Positions 33,399 to 42,323 are shown, counted from the stretch's first letter. The stretch: 64,000 nucleotides of DNA from Streptomyces dioscori (GCF_003024195.1 NZ_KZ679038.1:806001-870000); one strand, 5' to 3'. A program made the numbers and translations. Notes: generated by a model not told the origin, from the letters alone.

Positions 33399-33706
33399 GG
33401 AGGCCTCCTCTCGCGGTTGACGACACGCACAACGGACCCACCGGCTGCGTGCGACCCGGTCACGGGGCCGCAGGAAGTGGATCACCGCATGTTAAACAGA
33501 TAAAGCTCACAAATACGGCAGGCGCGGGACGCGTGGAGCGTCCGGGCCGGGCACGAGCGGGCATGTCCGGACCTCCGGACTGTCAACGTCCGCTTGTCAT
33601 GCCCGACTTGACCGGTTGCGGACCGTGACGCGGGGTACGCGGAAACCCCGTACGAACACGGGCGGACCCGTACGAACACGGGTGGACGAGGAAGGGAAGA
33701 CGAGTC
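33399..33706. other. Gene-free 308-bp divergent promoter region
   Basis: The region holds the phoD leader, an AT-richer patch around 33490-33520 (GTTAAACAGATAAAG) that is a likely phoD promoter area, and near its right end a tandem 20-bp repeat. I see no open frame with coding bias. Confidence 0.6.
33647..33686. repeat. Two tandem 20-bp units, each able to fold
   Basis: Units at 33647-33666 and 33667-33686 differ at one base. Each contains CCCGT and ACGGG arms around ACGAAC, so the leader of the next gene can form two identical small hairpins just upstream of its ribosome site. Confidence 0.85.
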
Positions 33707-33970
33707 ATGGCACTGCGAGGCAGAGCGACACCGCCGTCCGAGCTGGGCACCCTGGAGCGCGGCACCAGGCAGCGCGGGCAGCTGCGGGTGCGCCTCATGG
33801 ACATCGCGTGGACCGCGCTGTGCACCGTCCTGGCCCTGTGGGCCGTATGGAGTGTCTTCGGCGTGGCGAACGGAACGTCCGACTGGGCCTACTCCGCCGT
33901 GGCCTGGGTCCTCCTCGCCATCACCCTGTCCCTGCGTGTCGCGACCGTCCGCCGGCGGACCCGGGTCTGA
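33707..33970 (+). CDS. Small two-helix membrane protein
   Basis: The 87-residue protein has a basic N-terminus (GTRQRGQLRVR), two hydrophobic helices (about residues 31-52 and 60-77) and an arginine-rich end. GGAAGGGAAG stands before the ATG. It precedes a second membrane gene by 35 bp in the same direction, and the two probably form an operon. No family recognised. Confidence 0.7.
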   Translation: MALRGRATPPSELGTLERGTRQRGQLRVRLMDIAWTALCTVLALWAVWSVFGVANGTSDWAYSAVAWVLLAITLSLRVATVRRRTRV

Positions 33971-34005
33971 CGCGGCACCGATCCGAAACCCAGGAGTGAC
34001 GGACC

Positions 34006-34548
34006 ATGGAACGCGTCAACACCCTGCTCGGCAAACACATCTGGCTGCAGTTCGTCCTGTCGGTCCTCGCCGGCAGCGCCCTGATCGTTCTTCTGTTCCC
34101 AGGGCCCTCCGTACTCTCCGTCGTGATCCGCACGACCGTCATCTCGGTCGGAGGCATCGCCGCCGTACTCCTCGCCCGGCGCAAGGAGAAGCGGGCCGCC
34201 GGCAGCACGGACGGTCTCGTCGTGCTGGACCGGAAGCTGCGCAAGGGCGACGTCCCCACCGACCCGCCGGAACGCGACGGCATGCGCGCGCTGGTCACCC
34301 AGCGACTGCACCGCACACGTCACCGCAAGCCGGCCCTGGTCTTCCTCACGGTCCTCTTCGTCTCGGTCACCGTCCTGACGGCCGCGACCGGCGGGCTGCG
34401 CCAGACCATCGGCCTCGCGCTGCTCACCGTGGTCTTCATCGGCTGCGGCATCTACAACAGCTCGCTTCAGCAGCGCCGCCTGCACGCCATGGACGCGGCG
34501 CTGCGGAGCGAAGGCGCCGCTCCCAGGCCCGACTACTCCCGGGCGTAG
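34006..34548 (+). CDS. Membrane protein with two helix pairs
   Basis: The 180-residue protein has two hydrophobic helices near the N-terminus (about 15-32 and 38-56), a basic, charged cytoplasmic loop (ARRKEKRAAG to HRTRHRKP) and two further helices (about 105-122 and 128-145). AGGAG lies 10 bases before the ATG. It is probably co-transcribed with the 87-residue membrane protein gene before it and ends in a hairpin shared with a convergent acetyltransferase. No family recognised. Confidence 0.72.
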   Translation: MERVNTLLGKHIWLQFVLSVLAGSALIVLLFPGPSVLSVVIRTTVISVGGIAAVLLARRKEKRAAGSTDGLVVLDRKLRKGDVPTDPPERDGMRALVTQRLHRTRHRKPALVFLTVLFVSVTVLTAATGGLRQTIGLALLTVVFIGCGIYNSSLQQRRLHAMDAALRSEGAAPRPDYSRA

Positions 34549-34562
34549 GCCCGTCCTACGCC
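34542..34562. terminator. Bidirectional terminator over two stop codons
   Basis: GGCGTAGG (34542-34549) pairs with CCTACGCC (34555-34562) around CCCGT. The arms contain the TAG stops of both convergent genes, which end only 7 bases apart. Confidence 0.75.
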
Positions 34563-35206
34563 GGGCCGGGCGCCGCGGCCTCAAGGTCGTCGACACTGCC
34601 GGACATGATGGTCCGGACATGCTCGCTGATGTGCTCGGCGGGCCAGTCCCACCAGGCGACGGCCAGCAGCCGGGCGATGTCCTCGTCGGCGTACCGGCGC
34701 CGCAGGAGCCGGGCCGGGTTGCCGCCGACGATGCCGTAGTCGGGCACGTCGTCGACCACGACGGCCCCGGAGGCGATGATCGCCCCGTGGCCGATCCGGA
34801 CCCCGGGCATCACCGTGGTCCGGTACCCGAACCAGACGTCGTTGCCGACCACGGTGTCGCCCCTGCCGGGCAGCCCGGTGATCAGATCGAAGTGCTCGGC
34901 CCAGTCCCCTCCCATGATCGGGAAGGGGAACGTCGAGGGACCGTCCATCCGGTGGTTGGCCCCGTTCATGATGAACCGCACACCTTCGCCCAGCGCGCAG
35001 TACCTACCGATCACCAGCTTCTCCGGCCCGTAGTGATACAGCACGCTGCGGGTCTCGAAGGCCGTCGGGTCGTCCGGATCGTCGTAGTAGGAGTACTCCC
35101 CCACCTCGATCAACGGCGAGGTGACCAGGGGACGCAACAGCACCACACGGGGCTGCTCGGGCATCGGATGCACCACGTCGGGATCGGCGGGAACGGCCGG
35201 CATCAC
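34556..35206 (-). CDS. CatB/Vat-type xenobiotic O-acetyltransferase
   Basis: The 216-residue left-handed beta-helix acetyltransferase has the family segments YSYYDDPDDPTAFETRSVLYHYG and IGRYCALGEGVRFIMNGANHRMDG, which includes the catalytic histidine. It also has the hexapeptide-repeat coil IGNDVWFGYRTTVMPGVRIGHGAIIASGAVV and PARLLRRRY. Relatives acetylate chloramphenicol or streptogramins, but many chromosomal copies act on unknown acceptors. I chose the GTG at 35206 because GAGGAG lies 7 bases upstream; the adjacent ATG at 35203 is possible. Resistance is possible but not shown. Confidence 0.9.
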   Translation of the reverse strand: MMPAVPADPDVVHPMPEQPRVVLLRPLVTSPLIEVGEYSYYDDPDDPTAFETRSVLYHYGPEKLVIGRYCALGEGVRFIMNGANHRMDGPSTFPFPIMGGDWAEHFDLITGLPGRGDTVVGNDVWFGYRTTVMPGVRIGHGAIIASGAVVVDDVPDYGIVGGNPARLLRRRYADEDIARLLAVAWWDWPAEHISEHVRTIMSGSVDDLEAAAPGPA

Positions 35207-35332
35207 GGATCAACTCCTCGTATGTCGATGACGGGCCTCATGATCGCAAACGAGTACGAGCCGGGGGGCCGACAGGACCCAACCGGGCGTAAGCGCATGC
35301 GAGTTCCGCCCCGTCGGGCCGGCTCGTCCGCG

Positions 35333-36601
35333 TCAGTCGGCTTCGGCCGCGTCCACCAGTTCGCGCGCGGCAGCCCGGATCTCTTCGGAGGCCGCCTCGG
35401 CCGCCAGGCGGCGCAGGGCAGGAAGAGCCTCGTCCAGGCCGTCGAGGGCGTTCGACGTGCGCCACGTCTCGTCCCTGCCCGATGCGAGGTGGGCGGTGAG
35501 CGCGTCCGCCACGGGGCGCCGTTCCCAGAAGCGGAGGCCGTCGCGGACGAGTGCGCCAAGGCCGCCGATCGCGCCCGTGCGCACGTCCGCCTCGGGATCG
35601 TCGAGCAGCGGGATCAGCAGCCACACCGCGTCCCATCGTCCCGCCCTGCCCACCTCCCGTGCGGCGGCTCCCCTGGTGCTCGCCGGCAGCTTCCCGTCGG
35701 CGAGGGCTCCGCGGAGATGCTCCCTCGCGCTCCCGGTGTCGAGGTCTCCCAGAGCGCCCGCGGCCTGCCGTCCGGCCCGGGGGTCGCCGAGCCACCGCAC
35801 CGCGAGGTCGGTCATCAGCCGCTCACCACGCCGCCCGAGTCCGCTCAGCAGCAGGCCCGCGACCTCCGGGTTCCGCTCCGTCCGCAGGGCCTCGAACAGG
35901 GCGTCCCGCACCGAGTTCCTTTCCAGGTCGAGCAGCCGCCGGGCCACCGCGTACCGCACCTCGGTGGACGGGTCGCGCAGTCCGGTGAGCAGCGAGACGA
36001 GCAACCGCTCGGTGCAGTTCCTGGGCAGCATCTGCAGGACCTGCGCCCGGGCTGCACCCTCGCCCTCCCGGGCCGTGCGGATCACCTCCGCGCGGACGGC
36101 CGGGTCGTCGCGCAACGGATACAGCACCCTCAGGGCCCGTCCCCACACGGCGCCCTCCGGATCTCCGAGCAGCCGTACCAGCGCCGCGACATCGCCCGCC
36201 ACGCCCAGCGTGTACAGGCCGTCCAGGGCGTTGATCCTCAGGTGGTGGTCCGGATCGCCGAGCAGGTCCGCGAACGCCCGCGTGACCGCCGGGCCCGTCA
36301 GCTTCAGCCGGATCGCGGCGACCGAGGCCCGGCGCCGCACCCACGGGTCCGTGTCCCGCATCAGCTCCGGCAGCACGGTGCCGCCCGCCTCCGGGACGCC
36401 GAGCCGGCCGAGCCCCAGGGCCGCCGCCGCGCGCACCGCCGGTACGGGGTCGGCGGCGGCCCCGGTGAGGACTCCGGCGTGCTCGGGCCTGCCGGTCCTG
36501 CCGAGGCCTTTCGCCGCCGCGGCGCGCCGCTCCGGGTCCGCGTGTCGGCCGGTGTCCGCCAACTCCCTTAAAAAGTAGGTGATTTGCTGTTCCGTTCCCA
36601 T
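35333..36601 (-). CDS. HEAT-repeat protein with a TTA codon
   Basis: The 422-residue all-helical protein is built from about ten HEAT/PBS-lyase-like repeats, with recurring D-P-x-V-R/A-A-A-x-x-L-G-x-L patterns such as DPVPAVRAAAALGLGRLG, DPWVRRRASVAAIRL and DPSTEVRYAVARRLL. HEAT solenoids bind proteins, and the family includes lyases that act on bilins. Leucine 11 is encoded by TTA (36569-36571 on the plus strand reads TAA), so translation should need the bldA tRNA. AGGGGG stands before the ATG. The gene follows a ThDP-enzyme operon by 70 bp but is divergently oriented to none. Confidence 0.88.
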   Translation of the reverse strand: MGTEQQITYFLRELADTGRHADPERRAAAAKGLGRTGRPEHAGVLTGAAADPVPAVRAAAALGLGRLGVPEAGGTVLPELMRDTDPWVRRRASVAAIRLKLTGPAVTRAFADLLGDPDHHLRINALDGLYTLGVAGDVAALVRLLGDPEGAVWGRALRVLYPLRDDPAVRAEVIRTAREGEGAARAQVLQMLPRNCTERLLVSLLTGLRDPSTEVRYAVARRLLDLERNSVRDALFEALRTERNPEVAGLLLSGLGRRGERLMTDLAVRWLGDPRAGRQAAGALGDLDTGSAREHLRGALADGKLPASTRGAAAREVGRAGRWDAVWLLIPLLDDPEADVRTGAIGGLGALVRDGLRFWERRPVADALTAHLASGRDETWRTSNALDGLDEALPALRRLAAEAASEEIRAAARELVDAAEAD

Positions 36602-36671
36602 GGCACCCCCTGCAAGGAAGACGCATGAGACGCCGTGGGGTTGTGCTTCCGCCGCCGGTCCGCCTGTCCGG

Positions 36672-38315
36672 TCAGTGGCCGCGGAACGCTTCTTCCAGCC
36701 ACCACGACCCGTGGTCCCGGGTCACCTTCGCGTCGATGAGCAAGGGGGCGGACCGGGGTCCCGCGACCCAGTCCTCGACGGCCTTCAGGTCCGTCGGCGT
36801 GCGCACGGTCACCGCCTCGAAGCCGTACCCCCGGGCCACCGCGGCGATGTCCGTGGGCGGGAACTCGACCGTCGCCAGGGGATGTCCGTCCGGTCCGAAG
36901 TGGTGCACCTCCGCCCCATAGGCGTCGTCGTTGTAGACGACCACGACCATCGGCAGTCCGATCCTGCGCACCGTGTCGAACTCCGCGGCGCCCATCATGG
37001 CTCCGCCGTCGCCGAGCGCCGCCACCGCGAGCCGGTCCGGCCGCGCGAGCGCCGCGCCGATCGCGGTCGCGAGGCCCAGTCCGATCGCCTGGAACGCCTG
37101 GGTGAAACACAGTCCGTTCTCGTCCGGCACCGACAGGTACATGCTCGGGTGACCCATGAAGTTGCCGGAGTCGACGCCGATCACGCGCTCCGCGGGGAGG
37201 ATGTCGTCGAGGGCGATGCTCAGCGTGCGCGGGTCGATCCGCTCACGGCCGCCGTCGTCCTCGTACGGCACGTCCCGCCAGCGCACACGTGCGGTGACGG
37301 CTTCGGCCGTGGCGGTGGTCCGGTAGCCCTGCCGTGTCGCGGCGCCGCCCGTCCCCAGGGCGCGCCGCGCGGTGAGTTCCACGTCGCCGGTGACCCCGAG
37401 CCGTACCTCCCGGTGTGCGCCGAGCGCCGAGGCGTCGTCGTCGACCTGTACGACGGTCGTGTCCGCGCCGATCAGCCTGCCGTGCCGCATCGTCCACATG
37501 TTCAGGGCGCAGCCCCAGCCCACGATCGTGTCCGCGGCCCCGATCAGCTCGGCCGTCAGCGGGGACGAGAAACCTCCGGACACGTCGAGCGACCAGGGGT
37601 TGCCGTGGAACAGGCCGCGCGCCACGGCCGACGTCGCCAGCAGGGCCCCGTAACGGTCGGCGAGCGCTTCGAGGGCGACCCGCGCTCCCGGTGAGCGTGC
37701 TCCGCGGCCGGCCACGAAGAGGGGCCGCCGTGCCTGTTCGAGGACGCTCACCAGTGCCGCCACGTCGTCCGGCGACGGCTCCACGGCCGCCCGTTCCCCC
37801 GGTGGTGCCGCTTGCGCGAGGGCGCCCTCCGGCACGTCCAGGGACTGCACCGGCAGGGGAACGTTCAGCAGCACGGTCCGCCGCTCGTGCACGGCTCGTG
37901 CGACCGCCGCGCAGGCCTGCTCCACCGCGTGGCCGGCCGAGGTGATCCGCAGCGGAACCGCGCCCACCGCCTGAGCCAGCGCCTCCTGGTCGATGTGGAA
38001 GTTGGACCTCTGCTCGGTCACCTCGGCCGCCAGCACCAGCAGCGGCGTACGGCTCTTGGCCGCTTCGGCGATGCCGGTCATGGCGTTCGTGAGGCCGGGC
38101 CCCTGATGGACGCTCAGCGCGGCCACCGTGCCGCTCGTGCGGGCGTACGCGTCGGCCATGGTCGCCGCGCCACCCTCGTGGCGTGCGGCGACGAACCGCG
38201 CGCCCGCCGCGACCATGGCGTTGGTCAGATGGAAGTTGCCCGACCCGACGACGCCGAAGACCTGGCCGACCCCGGCCGCGTACAACGCCCGTCCGACGGC
38301 CTCCGCGACCTTCAT
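36672..38315 (-). CDS. Thiamine diphosphate-dependent enzyme of the acetolactate synthase / decarboxylase fold
   Basis: The 547-residue protein has three ThDP-enzyme domains. The N-terminal PYR domain carries the catalytic glutamate in AARHEGGAATMADAYAR, then HQGPGLTNAMTGIAEA. A central domain follows, then the PP domain with the G-D-G...N-D motif (ALGDGGAMMGAAEFDTVRRIGLPMVVVVYNDDAYGAE). Family members include benzoylformate decarboxylase, acetolactate synthase and sulfoacetaldehyde-type enzymes. It overlaps the preceding cyclase gene by ATGA. The pair suggests catabolism in which an amide or cyclic bond is hydrolysed and a 2-oxo acid is then decarboxylated. Substrate unknown. Confidence 0.88.
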   Translation of the reverse strand: MKVAEAVGRALYAAGVGQVFGVVGSGNFHLTNAMVAAGARFVAARHEGGAATMADAYARTSGTVAALSVHQGPGLTNAMTGIAEAAKSRTPLLVLAAEVTEQRSNFHIDQEALAQAVGAVPLRITSAGHAVEQACAAVARAVHERRTVLLNVPLPVQSLDVPEGALAQAAPPGERAAVEPSPDDVAALVSVLEQARRPLFVAGRGARSPGARVALEALADRYGALLATSAVARGLFHGNPWSLDVSGGFSSPLTAELIGAADTIVGWGCALNMWTMRHGRLIGADTTVVQVDDDASALGAHREVRLGVTGDVELTARRALGTGGAATRQGYRTTATAEAVTARVRWRDVPYEDDGGRERIDPRTLSIALDDILPAERVIGVDSGNFMGHPSMYLSVPDENGLCFTQAFQAIGLGLATAIGAALARPDRLAVAALGDGGAMMGAAEFDTVRRIGLPMVVVVYNDDAYGAEVHHFGPDGHPLATVEFPPTDIAAVARGYGFEAVTVRTPTDLKAVEDWVAGPRSAPLLIDAKVTRDHGSWWLEEAFRGH

Positions 38316-39097
38316 GAGTGCTCCACCAGGGCGAGCACCCGGGCCGGGGAGCCGGAGCCCGAGACGATGGGCAGCGGTCCGGCGACGACGACGGAGCCGG
38401 TCGGGGGCAGCGCCGCCAGGTTCTGCAACTGGGTGAGCCCGTACTTGTCACTGCCCATCAGGTACGAGTGGCACGGGAAGGCCGGCTCGAAGGCGTGCCC
38501 GCCGCCGGCGTCGGTGCCCACCGTCTCGACGCCGAGGCCGATCACCGGCGACTCCTCGGCCACCCAGCGGGCGCACTCCGGCGACAGTCCCGGGGTGTGC
38601 GGGCCGTTCTCGTCCGCGTTCAGGAACGCCTCCTGGGAGTGCGAACGGGCGTCCCACCCCGTGCGCAGCAACAGCCAGCCGCCGTCGGGCAGCGGCCCGT
38701 GCTCGGCCTCCCACCGCCGCACGTGGTCCACCTCCACGAGGAAGTCCGGGTCCTTGGCGGCCTCGGCGGTGAAGTCCAGCACCGCGGCCGGCGCGACCAG
38801 CCGTCCCGCCGGTACGGACGCCACGTCAGCGAGGTCCTTGCCGGTCACCCAGTGGTTCGGGGCGTCGAAATGGGTACCCGTGTGCTCGCCGCTGCGGAAG
38901 TTGTTCCAGTACCAGGCCGGCCCCCGGTCGTCGTACCTGCTGATCTCCTCCAGGGTGAACACCTGGGTCTGGCCGAACTCCGGCGGCAGCTGGAGGACCG
39001 GGGTCGACGACGACAACGGCGAGGTGAGGTCGACGACTTCGATGGACCCTCCCCGCAACCCGGCCACCAGCGCGGCGAGAACGGACGGCTCGGACAT
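38312..39097 (-). CDS. Cyclase/kynurenine-formamidase-family hydrolase
   Basis: The 261-residue metal-dependent hydrolase has the signature H-x-G-T-H-x-D-x-P-x-H in SGEHTGTHFDAPNHW, which binds the metal. VDLTSPLSSSTPVL near the start and GHAFEPAFPCHSYLMG near the end are family hallmarks. Relatives hydrolyse N-formylkynurenine, isatin or other amides. GAGGAGG lies before the ATG. It is first in a two-gene operon with the ThDP-enzyme gene (ATGA overlap), which resembles degradation of isatin- or phenylglyoxylate-type compounds (inference). Divergent from a lipoprotein gene 92 bp away. Confidence 0.88.
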   Translation of the reverse strand: MSEPSVLAALVAGLRGGSIEVVDLTSPLSSSTPVLQLPPEFGQTQVFTLEEISRYDDRGPAWYWNNFRSGEHTGTHFDAPNHWVTGKDLADVASVPAGRLVAPAAVLDFTAEAAKDPDFLVEVDHVRRWEAEHGPLPDGGWLLLRTGWDARSHSQEAFLNADENGPHTPGLSPECARWVAEESPVIGLGVETVGTDAGGGHAFEPAFPCHSYLMGSDKYGLTQLQNLAALPPTGSVVVAGPLPIVSGSGSPARVLALVEHS

Positions 39098-39189
39098 GCG
39101 GCCTCCTCGTACGACGGAAGAACTGACAGCATGGCAGCCGGGACCGACAGTCGCTCCCGTCCGACGAGCGCAAGACAGGTGGAGGCGGC

Positions 39190-39813
39190 GTGCGCGCGAT
39201 GCCCAGGAGCACGACGACGGCGGCGGCCGTGTGCGCGGCCGCCGTACTGAGCCTGGCCGGTTGTTCCGGAGACGGCGGCGAGGACGCGGCACGGTCGTCG
39301 GATCCTTCGGCCGGCGCAACGACCTCAACTTCCTCCTCCCCGCCCGGTGAACCTGCCAGCCCCAGCCCCAGCACAAGCACCAGCACCACCCCGGCCCCGC
39401 CCCCTTCCGCGACGGACGCGGCTTCCGCCTCGGTCACGGCCCCGCCTGCCGGGAGCCCGTCTCCGGTGCCCACCGCAGGACGGGGGCAGAAGCTGGTGAC
39501 CATGTCCGTCGGCGGCGGCTTCGCCGGTGTGCGGCGGGAGGTGGTCCTGCGCGGCGACGGCACCGTCCGCACCAGCGACGAGGGCGACACCGAGGTACGC
39601 CGTACCAGCGCGGCCCAGTTCACACAGTTGCGTACGCTGCTCGGGGACCCTGCGCTGGACGACGTGCCCGCGTCCACCGTGGACAAGAACGCGGCCGACC
39701 TGTTCCGGTACACGCTGCGCTTCGACGGCCGCACGGTCGTCACGGACCGCTCCGCCGAGCGTCCGCCGCTCGACCGGCTCATCGACGCCCTGGACAAGTG
39801 GCTGCCCGCCTGA
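39190..39813 (+). CDS. Secreted lipoprotein with low-complexity linker
   Basis: The 207-residue protein has a lipoprotein signal ending LSLAGC25. An 80-residue S/T/P/A-rich linker (TSTSSSPPGEPASPSPSTSTST) follows, then a compact C-terminal domain of about 95 residues with RREVVLRGDGTVRTSDEG and LFRYTLRFDGRTVVTDRSAE. GGAGG stands 4 bases before the GTG start; an ATG at 39199 is possible. The domain resembles small unannotated surface proteins. Divergent from the cyclase operon. Function unknown. Confidence 0.8.
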   Translation: MRAMPRSTTTAAAVCAAAVLSLAGCSGDGGEDAARSSDPSAGATTSTSSSPPGEPASPSPSTSTSTTPAPPPSATDAASASVTAPPAGSPSPVPTAGRGQKLVTMSVGGGFAGVRREVVLRGDGTVRTSDEGDTEVRRTSAAQFTQLRTLLGDPALDDVPASTVDKNAADLFRYTLRFDGRTVVTDRSAERPPLDRLIDALDKWLPA

Positions 39814-39829
39814 CACCTCACATCTCAGG

Positions 39830-39871
39830 TCTCGCACCTCGCGCCGCAGGTCTCACACCTCGCGCCGCAGG
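39830..39871. repeat. Two 21-bp tandem units between convergent genes
   Basis: Units at 39830-39850 and 39851-39871 (TCTCRCACCTCGCGCCGCAGG) are nearly identical, with partial copies on both sides. They fill the 60-bp gap between the lipoprotein gene and the convergent kinase-like gene. Confidence 0.85.
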
Positions 39872-39873
39872 TC

Positions 39874-41031
39874 TCACGCCGGAGAGTTGCCGGACGCGCC
39901 GCGGACCGCGCCGACCCGGTGGAGTTCTCCCAGCGGGTACGGCGTCTGCTTGCTCTCGTCCGTGAGCCGGCGGATGAAGTCCGCCATCACCGCGGCGAGC
40001 GGCGCGTCGCGGCTGAGGACGGCCGCGACCCCCGCCGGAACCCCGGTGGGCCGCTCGCCCTCGGCGTACGCCCGCACCTGCGCCGCACGCCTGTCCCTCC
40101 CGTGCAGCGTGGCGACCAGCCAGTTCACCAGATAGCCGGCCGAGTAGAAGCGGTCGTAGCCGCGATGCCGGTCGAAGAAGGCGCGCTCCTCCAGCGACAG
40201 CTCGAAACCGGAGGAGAGGGCGAGGCCGTAGTCCGCGAAGTAGAGGCGCTCGCCGTCGGTGAGGATGTTCTCGAAGTGGGTGTCGAAGTGCAGCAGACCT
40301 CGGCTGCTCATGAAGGAGGTGCCTGCTTCCAGGCCGCTCTCCACCAGGGCGCAGGCCCGCTCTGCGGCCTCGTCGCCGGCGGCCAGCTGCTGCCCGAGCC
40401 ATTCGTGCAGGTTCTGCGGGACGTACTCAAGGAACAGCGCGATGCTCGCCGAGGACCGCCGCAGGGCGTCGATCCGCCGGCGGACCGCCGCTCCGCCGGT
40501 GCCCCAGTTCGCCGCGGCCTCCGCCACGTCGGCCAGTTCGCCGTACAGGGGCGCCGAGTCCGGCAGGATCCGCCAGTGGTGCGTCAGGGGAAAGCCGTCG
40601 TACGCGCCCGTGAGCACCCAGTTCGTCGTCATCGTGTGCACGGCGAGTTCTCGCCAGGCTCCGAAGCCCGGCCCGCCGACGCCGTACTGGCTGAAGAGCG
40701 GCAGCTCGAACAGGTTCGCCGTGGAGCGTATGTTCCCCGGTTGCCGTTCGAGGTCGGTGAGGGGCACCCGCTTGACGAAGACCCGCGTTCCGCCGACCTC
40801 CAGCAGGGTCGTCCGGCCTCCGATGCCGGTACCGGTCGTCCCGGCGGCGTCCAGGAGCTCCTGGAGCGCCCGGTCGCTGTGCAGGGCCAGGGCCGTGGAA
40901 ACGGCTCCATGGGCCGCGAGCCGCGCACTGCGCCCCGTGCCGCCACGCCGCACCGCTGACTCCACTTCCACTTCCGTTTCCCCTTCGATTTCTCCTTCCA
41001 CGTCCACTTCGGCCGTCCGCTCGATCCCCAT
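39874..41031 (-). CDS. Kinase-fold phosphotransferase-like protein
   Basis: The 385-residue protein has the catalytic-loop pattern H248-F-D250-T-H252-F-E-N255 and the metal motif D267-Y-G269 (FADYGLAL), placing it in the APH/RIO/protein-kinase-like superfamily. An early VGGTRVFVKRVPL segment supplies the usual lysine. The first 30 residues are highly acidic, from imperfect TTCCAC-like repeats. No membrane helix. The start is uncertain (ATG 41031 or GTG 41046, both without a clear ribosome site). It is divergent from a GAF-SpoIIE gene. The substrate could be a protein or small molecule. Confidence 0.78.
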   Translation of the reverse strand: MGIERTAEVDVEGEIEGETEVEVESAVRRGGTGRSARLAAHGAVSTALALHSDRALQELLDAAGTTGTGIGGRTTLLEVGGTRVFVKRVPLTDLERQPGNIRSTANLFELPLFSQYGVGGPGFGAWRELAVHTMTTNWVLTGAYDGFPLTHHWRILPDSAPLYGELADVAEAAANWGTGGAAVRRRIDALRRSSASIALFLEYVPQNLHEWLGQQLAAGDEAAERACALVESGLEAGTSFMSSRGLLHFDTHFENILTDGERLYFADYGLALSSGFELSLEERAFFDRHRGYDRFYSAGYLVNWLVATLHGRDRRAAQVRAYAEGERPTGVPAGVAAVLSRDAPLAAVMADFIRRLTDESKQTPYPLGELHRVGAVRGASGNSPA

Positions 41032-41132
41032 GACAACCGAATACACGTTCGAGAAAACGTCCGTTAAGAGTCACATTAAGTGAGGCCCGCGGAACTCGGG
41101 GCAGAAGGAACGGAATCCGATGGGAGGTCGTC

Positions 41133-42323
41133 GTGGATGGTGGAGATCTTGAATTGGGTGAGCTGTTGGCCTCTGCGGAGGCCGCACCACCCGGGGAGTC
41201 GGTCGACGTGGTGGCACGCAACCTGCAGAAGCGGTTCGGTGCCGAGCACGTGTCGTTCCTGTTCGTCGACCTCATCGGCCATCGTCTCGTACGACTGACG
41301 GCGGCCGGCGAGGACGACGTCGCGGAGCGTACCGAGCCGATCGACCTCGACGGCAGCGTGTACGGCACGGTGCTGCAGAGCCAGCGCCAGGACGTGGAGG
41401 CGGACAGCCAGGGCAGCCGGCGCATCATCACGCCCGTGTCCAACCGCGGGGACTGCATCGGCGTGCTCGAAGTCACTCTGCAGCACGCGGACGACACCGT
41501 ACTGAGACAGGTGCGGGAGGCGGCCCACGCGCTGGCCTACATCATCGTCACGGACCGCCGTTTCACCGACCTGTACCACCTGCGTCGGCGCACCACCGAC
41601 ACCAGCCTGGCCGCGGAGATCCAGCACCAGCTGCTCCCCACGGCGTCCAGTTGCGAGTCGTCGCAGTTCACCCTCGCCGCGGGTCTCGTCCCCGCCGACG
41701 ACATCGGTGGCGACACCTACGACTACACGCTGGACCGCGACACCCTGCATCTGTCGATCACCGACGCCATGGGCCACGACACCGATTCCGCGCTGCTCGC
41801 CACCCTGCTCCTCGGTGCGCTGCGCGGGGCCCGCCGCAGTGGCTGCGACCCGGTCAGACAGGCGCAGCAGGCCCATCAGGCCCTGCTGAAACACAGCCGG
41901 GGTCTGGCCACCGGGCAACTGCTGTGCGTCGACCTCGCGTCGGGTGTCTGCCGACTGGTCAACGCCGGTCATCCCTGGCCGTTGCGGCTGCGCGACGGGG
42001 CGGTCGAGGAGGTCCAGCTCGCCGTCAATCTGCCGTTCGGCGTGCCGGGGCCGATCCCCTACCGCGAGCAGATACTGCATCTGCGGGCCGGCGACCGGCT
42101 GATACTGCTCACCGACGGCATGCAGGACCGCGGTGCCGCCGCCGTGGATCTGGCCGGGGTCGTCCATGACACCCGCGCGCTGCATCCCCGGGAGGCCGTC
42201 CGGACCCTGACGGCCGCGGTCTCGGAGGCCTGCCGGGGCAACCTCAGCGACGACGCCACGGTCCTGATCCTGGACTGGCACGGCAACCGCGCCCCGGCAC
42301 GGAAACCCGCCGCGGAGCGCTGA
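41133..42323 (+). CDS. GAF-SpoIIE (PP2C) phosphatase
   Basis: The 396-residue RsbU-like protein has an N-terminal GAF domain (about residues 20-145, with LFVDLIGHRLVRL and ITPVSNRGDCIGVLEVTL). The SpoIIE phosphatase domain follows, with metal-binding acidic residues in GLVPADDIGGDTYDYTL, ITDAMGHDTDSALLA and LSDDATVLIL. It should dephosphorylate a STAS protein and thus trigger sigma-factor release. GGGAGG lies before the GTG start. No HATPase is fused, so a separate RsbW-type kinase such as the 46977 product may be its partner (inference). Confidence 0.9.
   Translation: MDGGDLELGELLASAEAAPPGESVDVVARNLQKRFGAEHVSFLFVDLIGHRLVRLTAAGEDDVAERTEPIDLDGSVYGTVLQSQRQDVEADSQGSRRIITPVSNRGDCIGVLEVTLQHADDTVLRQVREAAHALAYIIVTDRRFTDLYHLRRRTTDTSLAAEIQHQLLPTASSCESSQFTLAAGLVPADDIGGDTYDYTLDRDTLHLSITDAMGHDTDSALLATLLLGALRGARRSGCDPVRQAQQAHQALLKHSRGLATGQLLCVDLASGVCRLVNAGHPWPLRLRDGAVEEVQLAVNLPFGVPGPIPYREQILHLRAGDRLILLTDGMQDRGAAAVDLAGVVHDTRALHPREAVRTLTAAVSEACRGNLSDDATVLILDWHGNRAPARKPAAER

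Noticed and set aside
33399..33520. PHO box upstream of phoD
   Set aside because: No pair of GTTCACC-like direct repeats at the expected spacing was found on the coding strand.
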